From: Clostridium sp. MCC353
GTDB taxonomy: Bacteria; Bacillota; Clostridia; Lachnospirales; Lachnospiraceae
Reading direction: 5' to 3'
DNA length: 64,000 bases
Assembly (NCBI RefSeq): GCF_018785315.1
Contig: NZ_WQPN01000054.1
Location: 59,662 to 123,661 of the forward strand
Below are positions 51,306-60,903 of the stretch, one piece after another; positions within the stretch are counted from its first letter, which is position 1, and each line of letters starts with the position of its first letter. Made by a program: the position numbers and the translations under genes. A model generated the notes under the pieces. The model worked only from the letters and a program-made list of their open reading frames with translations, was not told the origin of the DNA and did not search any database.

Positions 51306-53054
51306 ATGAATGTGGTTATTCAAATGGTGGCGTACTGTTTCATATTGGTGCTCCTTGCAGTTCCGCTTGGAAAGTACATAGGTAAAGTTATGAATGGGGA
51401 GCGGGTTTTCTTGTCTAAACTGTTTCTCCCGGTGGAAAACGGCATTTATAAAATCCTCAGGGTTAACCGGGAGGAAGAGATGAACTGGAAGAAATATGCG
51501 GTCTGCGCAGGCGCTTTCAGCGTCATCAGCCTGGCAGCCCTGTGGATGATTCTCATGTTCCAGAAAATCCTGCCGCTGAACCCCGAGGGGATTGACAATA
51601 CGTCCTGGCATCTGGGATTTAATACGGCGGCCAGCTTTGTGACAAATACCAACTGGCAGGCATATTCGGGAGAATCGGCGCTGAGTTATTTTTCGCAGAT
51701 GATCGGCTTGAACGTACAGAACTTTGTATCGGCGGCAGTGGGAACCGCGGTTTTATTCGCTTTAATCCGGGGATTTGTCCGGGTGAAACAGCGGGGGCTG
51801 GGGAATTTTTATACGGATGTAACCAGAGTGGTTCTCTACGTTTTCATTCCCCTCTCATTGATCGTATCCGTCACCATCATTTCCCAGGGCGTTCCCCAGA
51901 GCTTTAAGCCCTATGATGAAGTGACCCTTTTAGAGCCGGTAGAGGTGGAACAGGAAGACGGCACCACATTGACGGTCACAAAACAGGTGGTTCCCTTAGG
52001 ACCGGCCGGAAGCCAGATCGCAATCAAGCAGCTTGGAACCAACGGAGGCGGTTTTTACGGGCTTAACTCCGCCCATCCCTTTGAAAATCCAACTCCTCTC
52101 AGCAATGCATTTGAGATGATTTCCATTCTTTTGATACCGGCTGCCCTTTGTTTTACATTTGGAAGAAATATCAAGGATAAACGGCAGGGAGTGGCGGTTT
52201 TCCTTGCGATGTTCATTATGCTGGCTGCGGCTTTGGCCATTATCGGATTCCATGAACAAAACGGAACTCCCCAGTTGGCCCAGGATGGCGCTGTTTATAT
52301 GGGAACCGACGGACAGTCAGGAGGAAACATGGAAGGGAAAGAGACCAGGTTTGGGATTGCGTCGTCCGCCACATGGGCGGCATTTACCACGGCGGCTTCC
52401 AATGGTTCTGTCAATTCCATGCACGACAGCTATACGCCTATCGGCGGCCTGGTTACCATGCTTCTGATGCAGTTGGGCGAGGTGGTGTTCGGCGGCGTGG
52501 GCTGCGGGCTTTACGGAATGCTGGGATTTGCCATTATGACCGTCTTCATAGCCGGTCTGATGGTGGGGCGGACGCCCGAATACCTGGGCAAAAAAATCGA
52601 GCCCTATGAGATGAAAATGGCGGTTCTCGTCTGCCTGGCAACCCCGGTTGCCATCCTGGTGGGCAGCGGCATTGCGGCAGTCCTGCCAGGCACTGTGGAC
52701 AGTTTAAATAACCATGGAGCCCACGGGCTTTCGGAAGTGCTCTATGCTTATTCCTCGGCAGGAGGAAATAACGGTTCTGCATTTGCCGGTTTCAACGCCA
52801 ATACGCCGTTTTTCAATGTGAGCATCGGTTTGGTCATGCTGTTTGTGCGATTCCTGCCCATGTTTGCAACTCTGGCCATAGCAGGCAGCATGGCGGCCAA
52901 GAAAAAAGCCGCCGTCAGCGAAGGAACCCTGCCGACCCACAATGCCATGTTCATATTTTTGCTGGTATTCATCGTATTGCTGGTAGGAGCGCTCAGCTTT
53001 TTCCCGGCCCTGGCATTGGGGCCGATTGCAGAATTTTTTGAAATGACGGCATAA
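51306..53054 (+). CDS. kdpA: KdpA, potassium-binding channel subunit of the Kdp ATPase
   Basis: A 582-residue membrane protein of the high-affinity potassium pump. Selectivity-loop signatures include [66 protein letters not shown] and [14 protein letters not shown]. About ten membrane segments. Length slightly exceeds the E. coli protein (about 557). It heads kdpABC after kdpF, with AGGAGG 9 nt before the start. Confidence 0.96.
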   Translation: MNVVIQMVAYCFILVLLAVPLGKYIGKVMNGERVFLSKLFLPVENGIYKILRVNREEEMNWKKYAVCAGAFSVISLAALWMILMFQKILPLNPEGIDNTSWHLGFNTAASFVTNTNWQAYSGESALSYFSQMIGLNVQNFVSAAVGTAVLFALIRGFVRVKQRGLGNFYTDVTRVVLYVFIPLSLIVSVTIISQGVPQSFKPYDEVTLLEPVEVEQEDGTTLTVTKQVVPLGPAGSQIAIKQLGTNGGGFYGLNSAHPFENPTPLSNAFEMISILLIPAALCFTFGRNIKDKRQGVAVFLAMFIMLAAALAIIGFHEQNGTPQLAQDGAVYMGTDGQSGGNMEGKETRFGIASSATWAAFTTAASNGSVNSMHDSYTPIGGLVTMLLMQLGEVVFGGVGCGLYGMLGFAIMTVFIAGLMVGRTPEYLGKKIEPYEMKMAVLVCLATPVAILVGSGIAAVLPGTVDSLNNHGAHGLSEVLYAYSSAGGNNGSAFAGFNANTPFFNVSIGLVMLFVRFLPMFATLAIAGSMAAKKKAAVSEGTLPTHNAMFIFLLVFIVLLVGALSFFPALALGPIAEFFEMTA

Positions 53055-53077
53055 GAAGCCATAGGAGGGAATTTGCC

Positions 53078-55150
53078 ATGAATGAGACAAAGAAAAATAT
53101 ATTTGCAGATAAACAGATCATGGGCAGAGCGCTGAAGGATTCGGTATTAAAACTGAATCCCAAAGTGCAGATACAGAATCCGGTCATGTTTCTGGTTTAC
53201 GTATCAGCGGTTTTAACCACCGTATTATTCCTGTTTTCATTGGCTGGAATCAAGGATACGGGATCGGGCTTTATATTGGGAGTTGCGGTGATCCTGTGGT
53301 TTACTGATCTGTTCGGCAACTTCGCCGAGGCCATTGCGGAAGGCAGGGGCAAAGCCCAGGCGGACGCCCTGAGAGCGTCCAGAAAAGATGTGATGGCCTC
53401 TAAAATCCCATCAAAGGAGTTTAAAAATGAAATTCACAAAGTTTCTTCAGCCAGTCTGAGGAAAGGGGATATTGTGCTGGTGACGGCAGGAGAGCAGATT
53501 CCGGCGGACGGCGACGTGATTGACGGGGCCGCTTCTGTGGATGAAAGCGCCATTACAGGCGAATCCGCCCCGGTTATCAGGGAGAGCGGCGGCGACCGAA
53601 GCGCGGTGACCGGAGGGACCACGGTGATTTCCGACTGGCTTGTAATCCGGGTGACCAGCAATCCAGGTGAAAGCTTTATGGATCAGATGATCGCCATGGT
53701 TGAAGGGGCGGCCAGGAAGAAGACGCCCAACGAGCTGGCCCTTCAGATCTTCCTGGTTGCTTTATCCATCATTTTTCTGCTGGTAACGGTTTCCCTGTAC
53801 TCCTATTCCATTTTTTCAGCAGGACAGAAGGGAATGGCAAATCCCACTTCAGTGGCTTCGCTGGCAGCCCTGTTTATCTGTCTGGCTCCCACCACCATAG
53901 GGGCGCTTTTGTCCTCCATCGGGATTGCGGGAATGAGCCGTTTGAATCAGGCCAATGTGCTGGCGATGAGCGGAAGAGCCATTGAAGCCGCAGGCGACGT
54001 GGACATTTTGATGCTGGATAAGACAGGTACGATTACGTTGGGAAACCGGCAGGCGGATGCGTTTATACCGGTGGACGGAGTGACGGAGCGGGAGCTGGCG
54101 GATGCAGCCCAGTTGTCTTCCTTAGCGGATGAGACGCCGGAAGGCCGCAGCATTGTGATTATGGCTAAAGAACGGTTTAACCTGAGGGGCCGCAGTATGG
54201 AAGAACTGAAAGCGGAATTTGTTCCCTTCACTGCCAAGACCAGAATGAGCGGAATCAACTGCCAGGGATTGGAGATCAGAAAAGGGGCGGCAGACGCTGT
54301 GAAAGAATACGTGATATCCTGTGGAGGCAGTTTCAGCCAGGAATGTGAGGATACGGTTAAACGGATTGCCAACCAGGGCGGAACACCCCTTGTGGTGGCC
54401 CAAAATGGCAGGGTTTTAGGTGTAATTGAGCTGAAAGACATTGTAAAACAAGGGGTTAAGGAAAAATTTGCCGATCTGCGCAAGATGGGGATAAAAACCA
54501 TTATGATAACAGGCGACAACCCTTTAACAGCGGCCTCCATTGCCGCAGAAGCGGGAGTGGATGACTTTTTGGCTGAGGCCACGCCGGAAGGCAAGCTGGA
54601 TATGATCCGTAAGTTCCAGGCCCAGGGACATTTGGTGGCCATGACAGGCGACGGCACCAACGACGCTCCGGCCCTCGCCCAGGCCGATGTGGCGGTGGTC
54701 ATGAACACGGGCACCCAGGCGGCCAAGGAAGCCGGAAATATGGTGGATCTGGATTCTTCGCCCACGAAACTGATTGAAATTGTCAAGATAGGAAAGCAGC
54801 TTCTGATGACCCGCGGTTCCCTGACAACCTTCAGCATTGCCAACGATGTGGCCAAATATTTTGCCATCATACCGGCTCTGTTCATGGGCCTCTATCCGGG
54901 GCTTGGGGCCCTCAACATCATGAAGCTTCACAGCGCCCAAAGCGCCATCTTTTCAGCCATCATTTACAATGCGCTGATCATCATCGCCCTCATTCCATTG
55001 GCTTTAAAGGGCGTAAAATACCGGGAGGTTCCGGCTTCTAAAATGCTGTCGGGCAACCTGGTGGTCTATGGTTTGGGCGGAATTGTGATTCCGTTTATAG
55101 CGATTAAGGCCATTGATATGGTACTTACCGGGGCGGGATTTTTCTTATAG
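53078..55150 (+). CDS. kdpB: KdpB, P-type ATPase subunit of the Kdp pump
   Basis: A 690-residue P-type ATPase. Actuator motif [15 protein letters not shown] (TGES), phosphorylation site [11 protein letters not shown] (Asp314), nucleotide-binding domain with [12 protein letters not shown] and [12 protein letters not shown], hinge [38 protein letters not shown]. The membrane domain carries [22 protein letters not shown]. It hydrolyses ATP to drive uptake through KdpA. AGGAGGG precedes the start. Confidence 0.96.
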   Translation: MNETKKNIFADKQIMGRALKDSVLKLNPKVQIQNPVMFLVYVSAVLTTVLFLFSLAGIKDTGSGFILGVAVILWFTDLFGNFAEAIAEGRGKAQADALRASRKDVMASKIPSKEFKNEIHKVSSASLRKGDIVLVTAGEQIPADGDVIDGAASVDESAITGESAPVIRESGGDRSAVTGGTTVISDWLVIRVTSNPGESFMDQMIAMVEGAARKKTPNELALQIFLVALSIIFLLVTVSLYSYSIFSAGQKGMANPTSVASLAALFICLAPTTIGALLSSIGIAGMSRLNQANVLAMSGRAIEAAGDVDILMLDKTGTITLGNRQADAFIPVDGVTERELADAAQLSSLADETPEGRSIVIMAKERFNLRGRSMEELKAEFVPFTAKTRMSGINCQGLEIRKGAADAVKEYVISCGGSFSQECEDTVKRIANQGGTPLVVAQNGRVLGVIELKDIVKQGVKEKFADLRKMGIKTIMITGDNPLTAASIAAEAGVDDFLAEATPEGKLDMIRKFQAQGHLVAMTGDGTNDAPALAQADVAVVMNTGTQAAKEAGNMVDLDSSPTKLIEIVKIGKQLLMTRGSLTTFSIANDVAKYFAIIPALFMGLYPGLGALNIMKLHSAQSAIFSAIIYNALIIIALIPLALKGVKYREVPASKMLSGNLVVYGLGGIVIPFIAIKAIDMVLTGAGFFL

Positions 55151-55169
55151 GACAGGAAGTGGGATTAAC

Positions 55170-55298
55170 ATGAGTTTTAAGGCTGCGCGGTTATTTCGGA
55201 ATACATTTATTATAACGGTTCTGCTGGTCATTTCCTGCATGGTTTTAGGGCAGATGGCGGAGACTGTGGTGTTTGAATGGTTCGGTTTTATGAAATGA
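55170..55298 (+). CDS. Small single-span membrane protein between kdpB and kdpC
   Basis: A 42-residue protein with one hydrophobic helix (NTFIITVLLVISCMVLGQM) flanked by a basic N-terminus and a short VVFEWFGFMK tail. AGGAAG lies 9 nt before the ATG. It is inserted where standard kdp operons run straight from kdpB to kdpC. It could be an extra small subunit, but no named family is recognised. Confidence 0.65.
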   Translation: MSFKAARLFRNTFIITVLLVISCMVLGQMAETVVFEWFGFMK

Positions 55299-55341
55299 GG
55301 AAACAGGATGCCGTGTTGGAAGCGGCGGAACGGAGGAGACA

Positions 55342-55950
55342 ATGAAAACTATAAAATCTGTAGTTCCCAGAGCATTTGGTTTTTTTCTGGTTTTGACGGT
55401 TATCTGCGGTGTGATCTACCCGTTGACGGTGACCGGGATTGCAAAAGTATTTTTTCAAAAGCAGGCGGAAGGTTCCATCATTGAAATTGACGGTGTAAAA
55501 TATGGCAGTGAACTGCTGGCTCAGGAATTCACTTCCGATACGTATCTGTGGGGCAGGCCGATGATTACGGACATTTCCACTTACACAGACGATGAGGGCA
55601 ATGTGCTTATGTATGCCGGGGCGTCCAATAAGAGCCCGGCGGGAGAGGAGCTGGAGGCAGTGATCGCTGAACGGGTGGAACGGATGAAAGCCGCCCACCC
55701 GGAACAGGCAGACCAGCCGGTGCCGTCGGATCTGGTTACGGTGTCAGGAAGCGGGCTGGACCCTGAGATTTCACCGGCAGCGGCCAATTATCAGGTGCAG
55801 AGGATATCCAAAGCCAGGGGAATACCGGAAGAAGAGGTGAAAGCAGTGATCGGCCAGTATACAAAAGAGAGAACCTTTGGGATCTTCGGTGAACCAAGAG
55901 TCAATGTGTTGAAAGTGAATCTGGCGTTGGATGGTATTTTAAAAGGCTAA
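55342..55950 (+). CDS. kdpC: KdpC, stabilising subunit of the Kdp pump
   Basis: A 202-residue protein with one N-terminal membrane helix (FGFFLVLTVICGVIYPLTVTGIAKVFF) and an extracytoplasmic domain. Family marks are GSELLAQEFTSDTYLWGRPM, SGLDPEISPAAANYQVQRISKARG and RTFGIFGEPRVNVLKVNLALD. It helps assemble KdpA with KdpB. It follows the 42-residue membrane protein within the operon. Confidence 0.95.
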   Translation: MKTIKSVVPRAFGFFLVLTVICGVIYPLTVTGIAKVFFQKQAEGSIIEIDGVKYGSELLAQEFTSDTYLWGRPMITDISTYTDDEGNVLMYAGASNKSPAGEELEAVIAERVERMKAAHPEQADQPVPSDLVTVSGSGLDPEISPAAANYQVQRISKARGIPEEEVKAVIGQYTKERTFGIFGEPRVNVLKVNLALDGILKG

Positions 55951-56034
55951 GGGAAGGACGTTCCGGAAGGCAGGGCCAAATCTGATATTTGGCCTGTTTT
56001 CGCCATGGAGGGAACGCTTCCGATTGGAGGAAAG

Positions 56035-57918
56035 ATGGAAAACAGACCTGATCCCAACAAAATATTGGCGGAACATTTCCCCAAAAGGCGTGATGACGGC
56101 AGAGGCAGATTGAAGATATTTTTTGGATATGCCGCCGGGGTGGGGAAGACCTACGCCATGCTGGAAGCCGCAAGGGATGATCTGGAAGCGGGGATCGATG
56201 TGGCGGCCGGTTATATTGAACCCCACGAAAGGCCGGAAACCCTGGCTCTGATGGATGGGATGGAGCTTTTAACGCCCCGTTTCCTGGAATACAGAGGAAT
56301 CCGGCTCAGGGAATTTGATCTGGACGCCGCTCTGATACGGAAACCGGAAATTCTGCTGGTGGACGAACTGGCCCATACCAACCCGGAGGGGTTCCGGCAT
56401 TCCAAACGGTATCAGGATATACAGGAACTGCTGGAAGCAGGAGTCAACGTGTATACCACGGTAAATGTACAGCATTTGGAGAGCCTGCATGATATTGTGG
56501 CGTCCATCACCCATATCCGGGTGAAAGAGCGGATTCCTGACCGGGTATTCGATCTGGCAGACCAGGTGGAACTAATCGATATTGAGCCGGAAGAGCTGAT
56601 GAAGAGGCTGGAAGCCGGAAAGATTTACAGAAAGGCCCAGGCCGGCCGGGCCATGGAAAATTTCTTTACACTGGAAAAATTAACCGCGCTGAGGGAAATC
56701 GCCCTGAGGAGGACCGCCGACCGTGTAAACCGGGCCGTGAGCAAAGAGAGAGGGACTGGGGGAAAAGAGTATTATACCGCAGAACATATCCTGGTCTGCG
56801 TTTCCTCCGCGCCCTCCAATGAAAAGGTGATCCGCACCGCCGCTAGAATGGCGGATGCGTTTCACGGAGATCTTACGGCCATTGTGGTAAAGACGGAAGG
56901 AATGGAAGAAATGAGCGGCAGACTGAAGAATGTGCTGGAGAATAACATCGCATTGGCGAAGCAGTTTGGAGCCAATGCCATTACCGTGTATGGAGATGAT
57001 ATTGCACAGCAGATTGCAGGGTACGCCCGGCGCAGCGGGGTATCGAAAATCGTGATCGGCAGAACGGTCAGAAAGCGCCGCATGTTCTATTTAAAACAGA
57101 CGCTGATTGACCGTTTAATTAAGGCGGTTCCCAACATGGACATCTATGTCATACCGGACAGCAGCGCGGTGGCGGATGACAGAAAGAAACCGGTAGTTCC
57201 GCCACTGACGGGAGGACGGAGGAAAAGAGCCCAGAGGTGGTTGCAGGCAGCCGGTATACTGGCCGGAGCCGCCGCTTTTTTGGTGCTCCTGTATAACTTC
57301 TTTTTCGTGGAACCCAGATACTCGTTCTATTCCTATGCGGCCGTATATCCGTTTACATTTGCAATTATGGCCGTTTGCGCCGTGATAACCGGTTCCATGG
57401 CGGCCAGGCTGAAAAAACAGGCGGAAATTTCCGAAGAGGAATCCGGGCAGATGCAGGCGCTGATGAACATCAGCCACAGGCTGAAGCAGGCGGGAAATGA
57501 TGCTGAAAAACTGGAAATCCTGGGAATCCAGGCTTCGGAACTCCTGCGCTGTCCCGTGATTATCTATCAGGCGGTTTCAGGCGGCGGAGGCCTTAAAAAG
57601 ATAGGGATTTATCCGCCAGACCGGGATCAATTATGCCGCGGTAAGTTATGCGGCAATGAGGGGGACAGCGCAGAAATGTTTGAAAAAAGCGATGAGACGG
57701 CAGTGGCCGAATGGGTCTGCAAGAATAAGCATAAAGCGGGAAAAACCACGGACACCCTTCCCGGCGCCCAGGCCAGATACATGCCGGTGGCAGGAACCGG
57801 AAAGGTTTATGGCGTGGTCGGAATCGATTTGAGAAATAAAGGCAGTATTGAACCGAATGATAAGAACATTTTAAACATCATGATAAGCGAAACGGTGTCC
57901 GCCCTCAAAACGGATTAA
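56035..57918 (+). CDS. kdpD: KdpD N-terminal sensor protein lacking the kinase domain
   Basis: A 627-residue protein. ATG at 56035 follows GGAGG; an in-frame ATG at 56005 has no site. Residues 20-230 are the KdpD cytoplasmic domain with Walker A GYAAGVGKTYAMLEAA and Walker B-like ILLVDELAHTNPEG plus HSKRYQDIQELL. Residues 250-375 are a Usp domain (HILVCVSSAPSNEKVI, SKIVIGRTVRKRR). Two membrane helices lie near 405-455, then a coil and GAF-like domain to the end. No H-box or ATPase is present. The kinase half is at 46224, so sensing and phosphotransfer are on two proteins. It ends the kdp operon. Confidence 0.88.
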   Translation: MENRPDPNKILAEHFPKRRDDGRGRLKIFFGYAAGVGKTYAMLEAARDDLEAGIDVAAGYIEPHERPETLALMDGMELLTPRFLEYRGIRLREFDLDAALIRKPEILLVDELAHTNPEGFRHSKRYQDIQELLEAGVNVYTTVNVQHLESLHDIVASITHIRVKERIPDRVFDLADQVELIDIEPEELMKRLEAGKIYRKAQAGRAMENFFTLEKLTALREIALRRTADRVNRAVSKERGTGGKEYYTAEHILVCVSSAPSNEKVIRTAARMADAFHGDLTAIVVKTEGMEEMSGRLKNVLENNIALAKQFGANAITVYGDDIAQQIAGYARRSGVSKIVIGRTVRKRRMFYLKQTLIDRLIKAVPNMDIYVIPDSSAVADDRKKPVVPPLTGGRRKRAQRWLQAAGILAGAAAFLVLLYNFFFVEPRYSFYSYAAVYPFTFAIMAVCAVITGSMAARLKKQAEISEEESGQMQALMNISHRLKQAGNDAEKLEILGIQASELLRCPVIIYQAVSGGGGLKKIGIYPPDRDQLCRGKLCGNEGDSAEMFEKSDETAVAEWVCKNKHKAGKTTDTLPGAQARYMPVAGTGKVYGVVGIDLRNKGSIEPNDKNILNIMISETVSALKTD

Positions 57919-57923
57919 GCCTC

Positions 57924-57971
57924 TTTATAGGATGTTTACACCATTGGAAAGGTCCCATATAGAATCTTTAC
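57924..57971 (+). promoter_or_regulatory. TTTATA/TTTACA boxes before the small membrane gene
   Basis: TTTATA (57924-57929) and TTTACA (57935-57940) are 11 bp apart, and the AGAATCTTTA motif follows, as before kdp. Candidate KdpE-dependent promoter region for the gene at 58024. Confidence 0.5.
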
Positions 57972-58023
57972 TGAAGATGATGATATGATGTAATCAGAAA
58001 GAGAGAGGAAGAAGGGATCAGGT

Positions 58024-58209
58024 ATGGCAGCAAAAATCTTATTATTCATAGAAACACCATTGGAACGCCTGCTGAAAAAACATCCGCTGCTGCTCATGAT
58101 GATTTTGCAGATTATAACAGCTTTATCCATGATTATTATCGTTTCCGGCATTGCGTTGGCTGGGTGCGGCGTGATTTATGGGTTTTATAAATTATTCGGA
58201 GTCATGTAG
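58024..58209 (+). CDS. Small membrane protein downstream of kdpD
   Basis: A 61-residue protein with an amphipathic basic N-terminus (MAAKILLFIETPLERLLKKH) and a hydrophobic stretch of about 35 residues that may form one long or two short helices (PLLLMMILQIITALSMIIIV, then GIALAGCGVIYGFYKLFG). AAGGGAT precedes the ATG. It has its own box-containing upstream region related to the kdp one and a strong terminator after it. Function unknown; a potassium-stress role is suggested only by position and shared motif. Confidence 0.65.
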   Translation: MAAKILLFIETPLERLLKKHPLLLMMILQIITALSMIIIVSGIALAGCGVIYGFYKLFGVM

Positions 58210-58242
58210 ATATTATTTAAACCGGCGGAAGAGCCGCGGCAG

Positions 58243-58305
58243 AAAGAGGCCGGCGGGAATCTGGGGCGGTATTAAGCGTCCCGGGTCCTGCCGGCCTCTT
58301 TTTTT
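58243..58305 (+). terminator. Strong intrinsic terminator
   Basis: AAAGAGGCCGGC(G)GG pairs with CC(T)GCCGGCCTCTTT over a 29-nt loop, followed by a run of Ts. Confidence 0.88.
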
Positions 58306-58359
58306 CATTTTTTCATCATATCGAATGTAACCGGCCTTTTCACCGGATAATATCCATTT

Positions 58360-59109
58360 CTACTTCACAATTTCATAATTTACCGAAATCCTGGCCTCAA
58401 CTCCAATCTGACCCGGTTCTACAGCGATAGCCGCAGCCATTTCTTTGGCGGCTCCTGTGGCGGCAGACCTTTGATAACCATTATACCGCGCCTGCTGGCT
58501 GGAGGAATATTCTTCCACGTGGACAACGCCTCCCAAAGTGGCGCCGCCTGCCTCGGCAATGGCCTGGGCTTTTGATTTGGCCGAATCCATGGCCTTCTTT
58601 AAAGCCTCCTGATAGCTGGCATCATACTGGCTGGACAGATAATCCACGGATTGGATGCGGTTAATGCCAGCGTCCACACAACTGGTGATCAATTCTCCGG
58701 CTGTGTCGATGGGGATGTCGGAAATGGTGATGTTGGTGTTCATCTCATAGCCTGTGATGTCTTTTCCCGTATTCCAGTCATAAACTGGTTCCAAACCATA
58801 GTTGGAGGTCTGGATCGATGTCTTTTCAATACCAGCGGATTCCAGCACTTTAAGAGCATTTTCCAAATCCTTCTGGTTCTGATCCTGACAGCTTTTAGCG
58901 TCCGCCGCCTGGGTATAAACTGCCAGCGTGATCTCAGCCATATCGGGAACTACCTTTACCGTTTCCGTGCTTTGAACCGTTATCACCTGATTTTCCGTAT
59001 TCTGGACCTTAATGGTATCCGGCAGCGCTGCCTGGCTGCAGGCTGACAGAGTGAGTGCGCTTGCTGCGATAATAGCTGCAAATGTGCTTCGTTTTGTAAT
59101 ATTATTCAT
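58360..59109 (-). CDS. SIMPL-domain (DUF541) lipoprotein
   Basis: A 249-residue exported lipoprotein. The start at 59109 follows GGAGGAAT. The lipobox LTLSACSQ puts Cys at about residue 24. The SIMPL domain fills the rest: VITVQSTETVKVVPDMAEITLAVYTQ, QKDLENALKVLESAGIEKTSIQTSNYGLEPVY, and a C-terminal VEPGQIGVEARISVNYEIV. Related proteins (Omp28-like, BP26) form rings at the cell envelope; function is unclear. Copy C of the repeated leader lies directly upstream and provides its ribosome-binding site. Confidence 0.88.
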   Translation of the reverse strand: MNNITKRSTFAAIIAASALTLSACSQAALPDTIKVQNTENQVITVQSTETVKVVPDMAEITLAVYTQAADAKSCQDQNQKDLENALKVLESAGIEKTSIQTSNYGLEPVYDWNTGKDITGYEMNTNITISDIPIDTAGELITSCVDAGINRIQSVDYLSSQYDASYQEALKKAMDSAKSKAQAIAEAGGATLGGVVHVEEYSSSQQARYNGYQRSAATGAAKEMAAAIAVEPGQIGVEARISVNYEIVK

Positions 59110-59115
59110 AATGAT

Positions 59116-59244
59116 TCCTCCAGGCCGGAGCATTTTTTTAGCGGAGGCCCGCGCGGAGAATATCAGATTCTCAGCTGCGATTCAAATTTGTGGCTCCGTC
59201 ACAAATTTGGGTGTGAAAAATAAGCCATCGGGCTTTTTTTGCAC
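59116..59244 (-). promoter_or_regulatory. Repeated structured leader element, copy C (SIMPL leader)
   Basis: Sense strand minus. Hairpin GTG-AAAAA / TTTTTCACAC type; hairpin AAATTTGTG / CACAAATTT with ACGGAGC in its loop; hairpin GAGAAT-CTGAT-ATTCTC; GCGG / CCGC; GCTCCGG next to the GGAGGA of the SIMPL gene. The G-C to A-T change in the third hairpin relative to copy B preserves pairing. Confidence 0.8.
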
Positions 59245-59365
59245 TGCCTCCCTTTACAGAATCTATTGTAACGGAAAATGCTGGAAGATGTATTTCTTTT
59301 CCCTTAATAATCCATAGCTAATTATTTACAGAACTTTGACGAAAATGAAAAGAGCCGCGGCCCAA

Positions 59366-60715
59366 TCAATATACAAAAGCGGAATAAACATCTAAAAATC
59401 CACCGCAGCCAATCTTTCCCGCCAGCGGTTCGGATTTCCTGGAAGATGCCAGGAGAATATTCTTCACATCGGCAAGACTGAGGTCGGTACGGTAGGAATA
59501 GAGCATGGCGGCCGCGCCTGTGACCATGGGGGCTGCCATGGAAGTGCCGCTCATGAATTCGTATTTGCCTTCCGGCGTGGTGCTGACTATATAGGTGCCC
59601 GGGGCGGCAATGTCCACAGAGGCCGGGCCATAATTGGAGCTGGTGTCCAGGCTCCCGTCAAACAGCAGGTTGCCTACCGCGATGATATTATCCGATGGAA
59701 ATGACGCGGGATAGACCGGATGGTGGTCTATATCATATCCCACTCCCATGGCATCCCCATTCCCGGCAGCCACGATGAAAAGCATAGGGGAATTTTGAAT
59801 CACCTGAGCCAGTTCTTCGTTGTATTTTGAGGAGCCAAAGCTGAGATTACAAATGGATGCGCCGTTGGCTTCCGCATAATGTATGGCTTCAATTACCGAC
59901 GCGGGATTCCCCGAACCATCATTTCCCCCCAGCGCTTTTAAAGACATGATTTTAACATGGGAATTGTCCGCAATTCCAACAATCCCCCCGTTGTTTCTGG
60001 CAGCGGCAATGGTTCCTGCGGCGTGGGTGCCGTGAGTATCCTCTTTTCCATTATAAAGAACGCTGTTATTGCTGTAAAAATTCCATCCGTTGATATCGTC
60101 AACATAACCATTGCCGTCATTGTCAATTCCGTCTCCGGGAATTTCAGCTTGGTTGACCCACATGGAACTCTGAAGATCCGGGTGGCCGGTATCGATGCCG
60201 GTGTCGATTACCGCAACGATCACATCCCGTTTGGTTTGGGCTTTTTCGTAAAGGTCCCAGGCGGGGCGGATGTTGATATCAATACCTGCTATGGCTTTTG
60301 TTTTACGCATCTCCACGGCGTCAGGGCCCACCGGATTGGGAATGCTTATGGAACTGTCGCCGGTTACGGCCCGGTACAGTTCCGTGGCATATTTGAATTG
60401 ATCGATCAGCTCGATCATCTGGAATTCCCCATCATTTTTCAATCCCCACTGATAGGTGGCATAGGAATCTCCGGGGGAGAGGTTTACAAGTCCGGGGCCT
60501 ACGGCAAATGGCCTGAGAACGGCTTCATTTTGACCGGACGTTCCGGATTGGCGGAATAAATCTTTTGGGCCGGGGGTGGGACAGGAAGCCGCTGAATATG
60601 AGGCCTCCGAACATAGAGTCTCCGGCAATGGCGATGCCGGAAACGAAATTGCGGAAAGCGGGGCCGCAGCAGTTGTAAAGGCCGCTATGGCGGCTATTAT
60701 TTTTTTTGTCATCAT
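59366..60715 (-). CDS. Secreted subtilisin-like serine protease (S8)
   Basis: A 449-residue exported protease. The signal peptide is roughly residues 1-25, then a pro-region of about 130 residues. The catalytic triad is complete: Asp171 in VIVAVIDTGIDTGHPD, His228 in EDTHGTHAAGTIA, Ser392 in MSGTSMAAPMVTG; the oxyanion Asn lies in VAAGNGDAMG near 319. Calcium-site-like GDGIDNDGNGYVDDINGW follows the Asp motif. No wall anchor is seen, so it is probably released. It stands as a single gene on the minus strand. Confidence 0.92.
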   Translation of the reverse strand: MMTKKIIAAIAAFTTAAAPLSAISFPASPLPETLCSEASYSAASCPTPGPKDLFRQSGTSGQNEAVLRPFAVGPGLVNLSPGDSYATYQWGLKNDGEFQMIELIDQFKYATELYRAVTGDSSISIPNPVGPDAVEMRKTKAIAGIDINIRPAWDLYEKAQTKRDVIVAVIDTGIDTGHPDLQSSMWVNQAEIPGDGIDNDGNGYVDDINGWNFYSNNSVLYNGKEDTHGTHAAGTIAAARNNGGIVGIADNSHVKIMSLKALGGNDGSGNPASVIEAIHYAEANGASICNLSFGSSKYNEELAQVIQNSPMLFIVAAGNGDAMGVGYDIDHHPVYPASFPSDNIIAVGNLLFDGSLDTSSNYGPASVDIAAPGTYIVSTTPEGKYEFMSGTSMAAPMVTGAAAMLYSYRTDLSLADVKNILLASSRKSEPLAGKIGCGGFLDVYSAFVY

Positions 60716-60792
60716 CTGACCTCCTGACTTTCCAGGGGAGTGTCAAGTCTGACACCTCGGTTAAGGAAATATGTGTTTAAATTCACCCTGGG

Positions 60793-60863
60793 GAGTGTTC
60801 GAAAATTCATTTCCGCCATCTGCACGTCTTACTTCTGACGGAAAGCAATTTTCAAACACACTC
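60793..60863. repeat. Imperfect long inverted repeat
   Basis: GAGTGT-GAAAATT-TTTCCG on the left pairs with CGGAAA-AATTTTC-ACAC-CTC on the right, around a 30-nt centre. It lies between the subtilase and the GDSL gene, both read leftward, and may terminate the latter or be a dispersed extragenic repeat. Confidence 0.5.
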
Positions 60864-60903
60864 TGATAGTTTACCAGGCAGATTTGAAAAAATTGTGAAC
60901 TTA

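Noticed and set aside
53947..54885. 312-residue minus-strand frame inside kdpB
   Set aside because: It is antisense to a fully conserved P-type ATPase; frame openness follows from codon bias.
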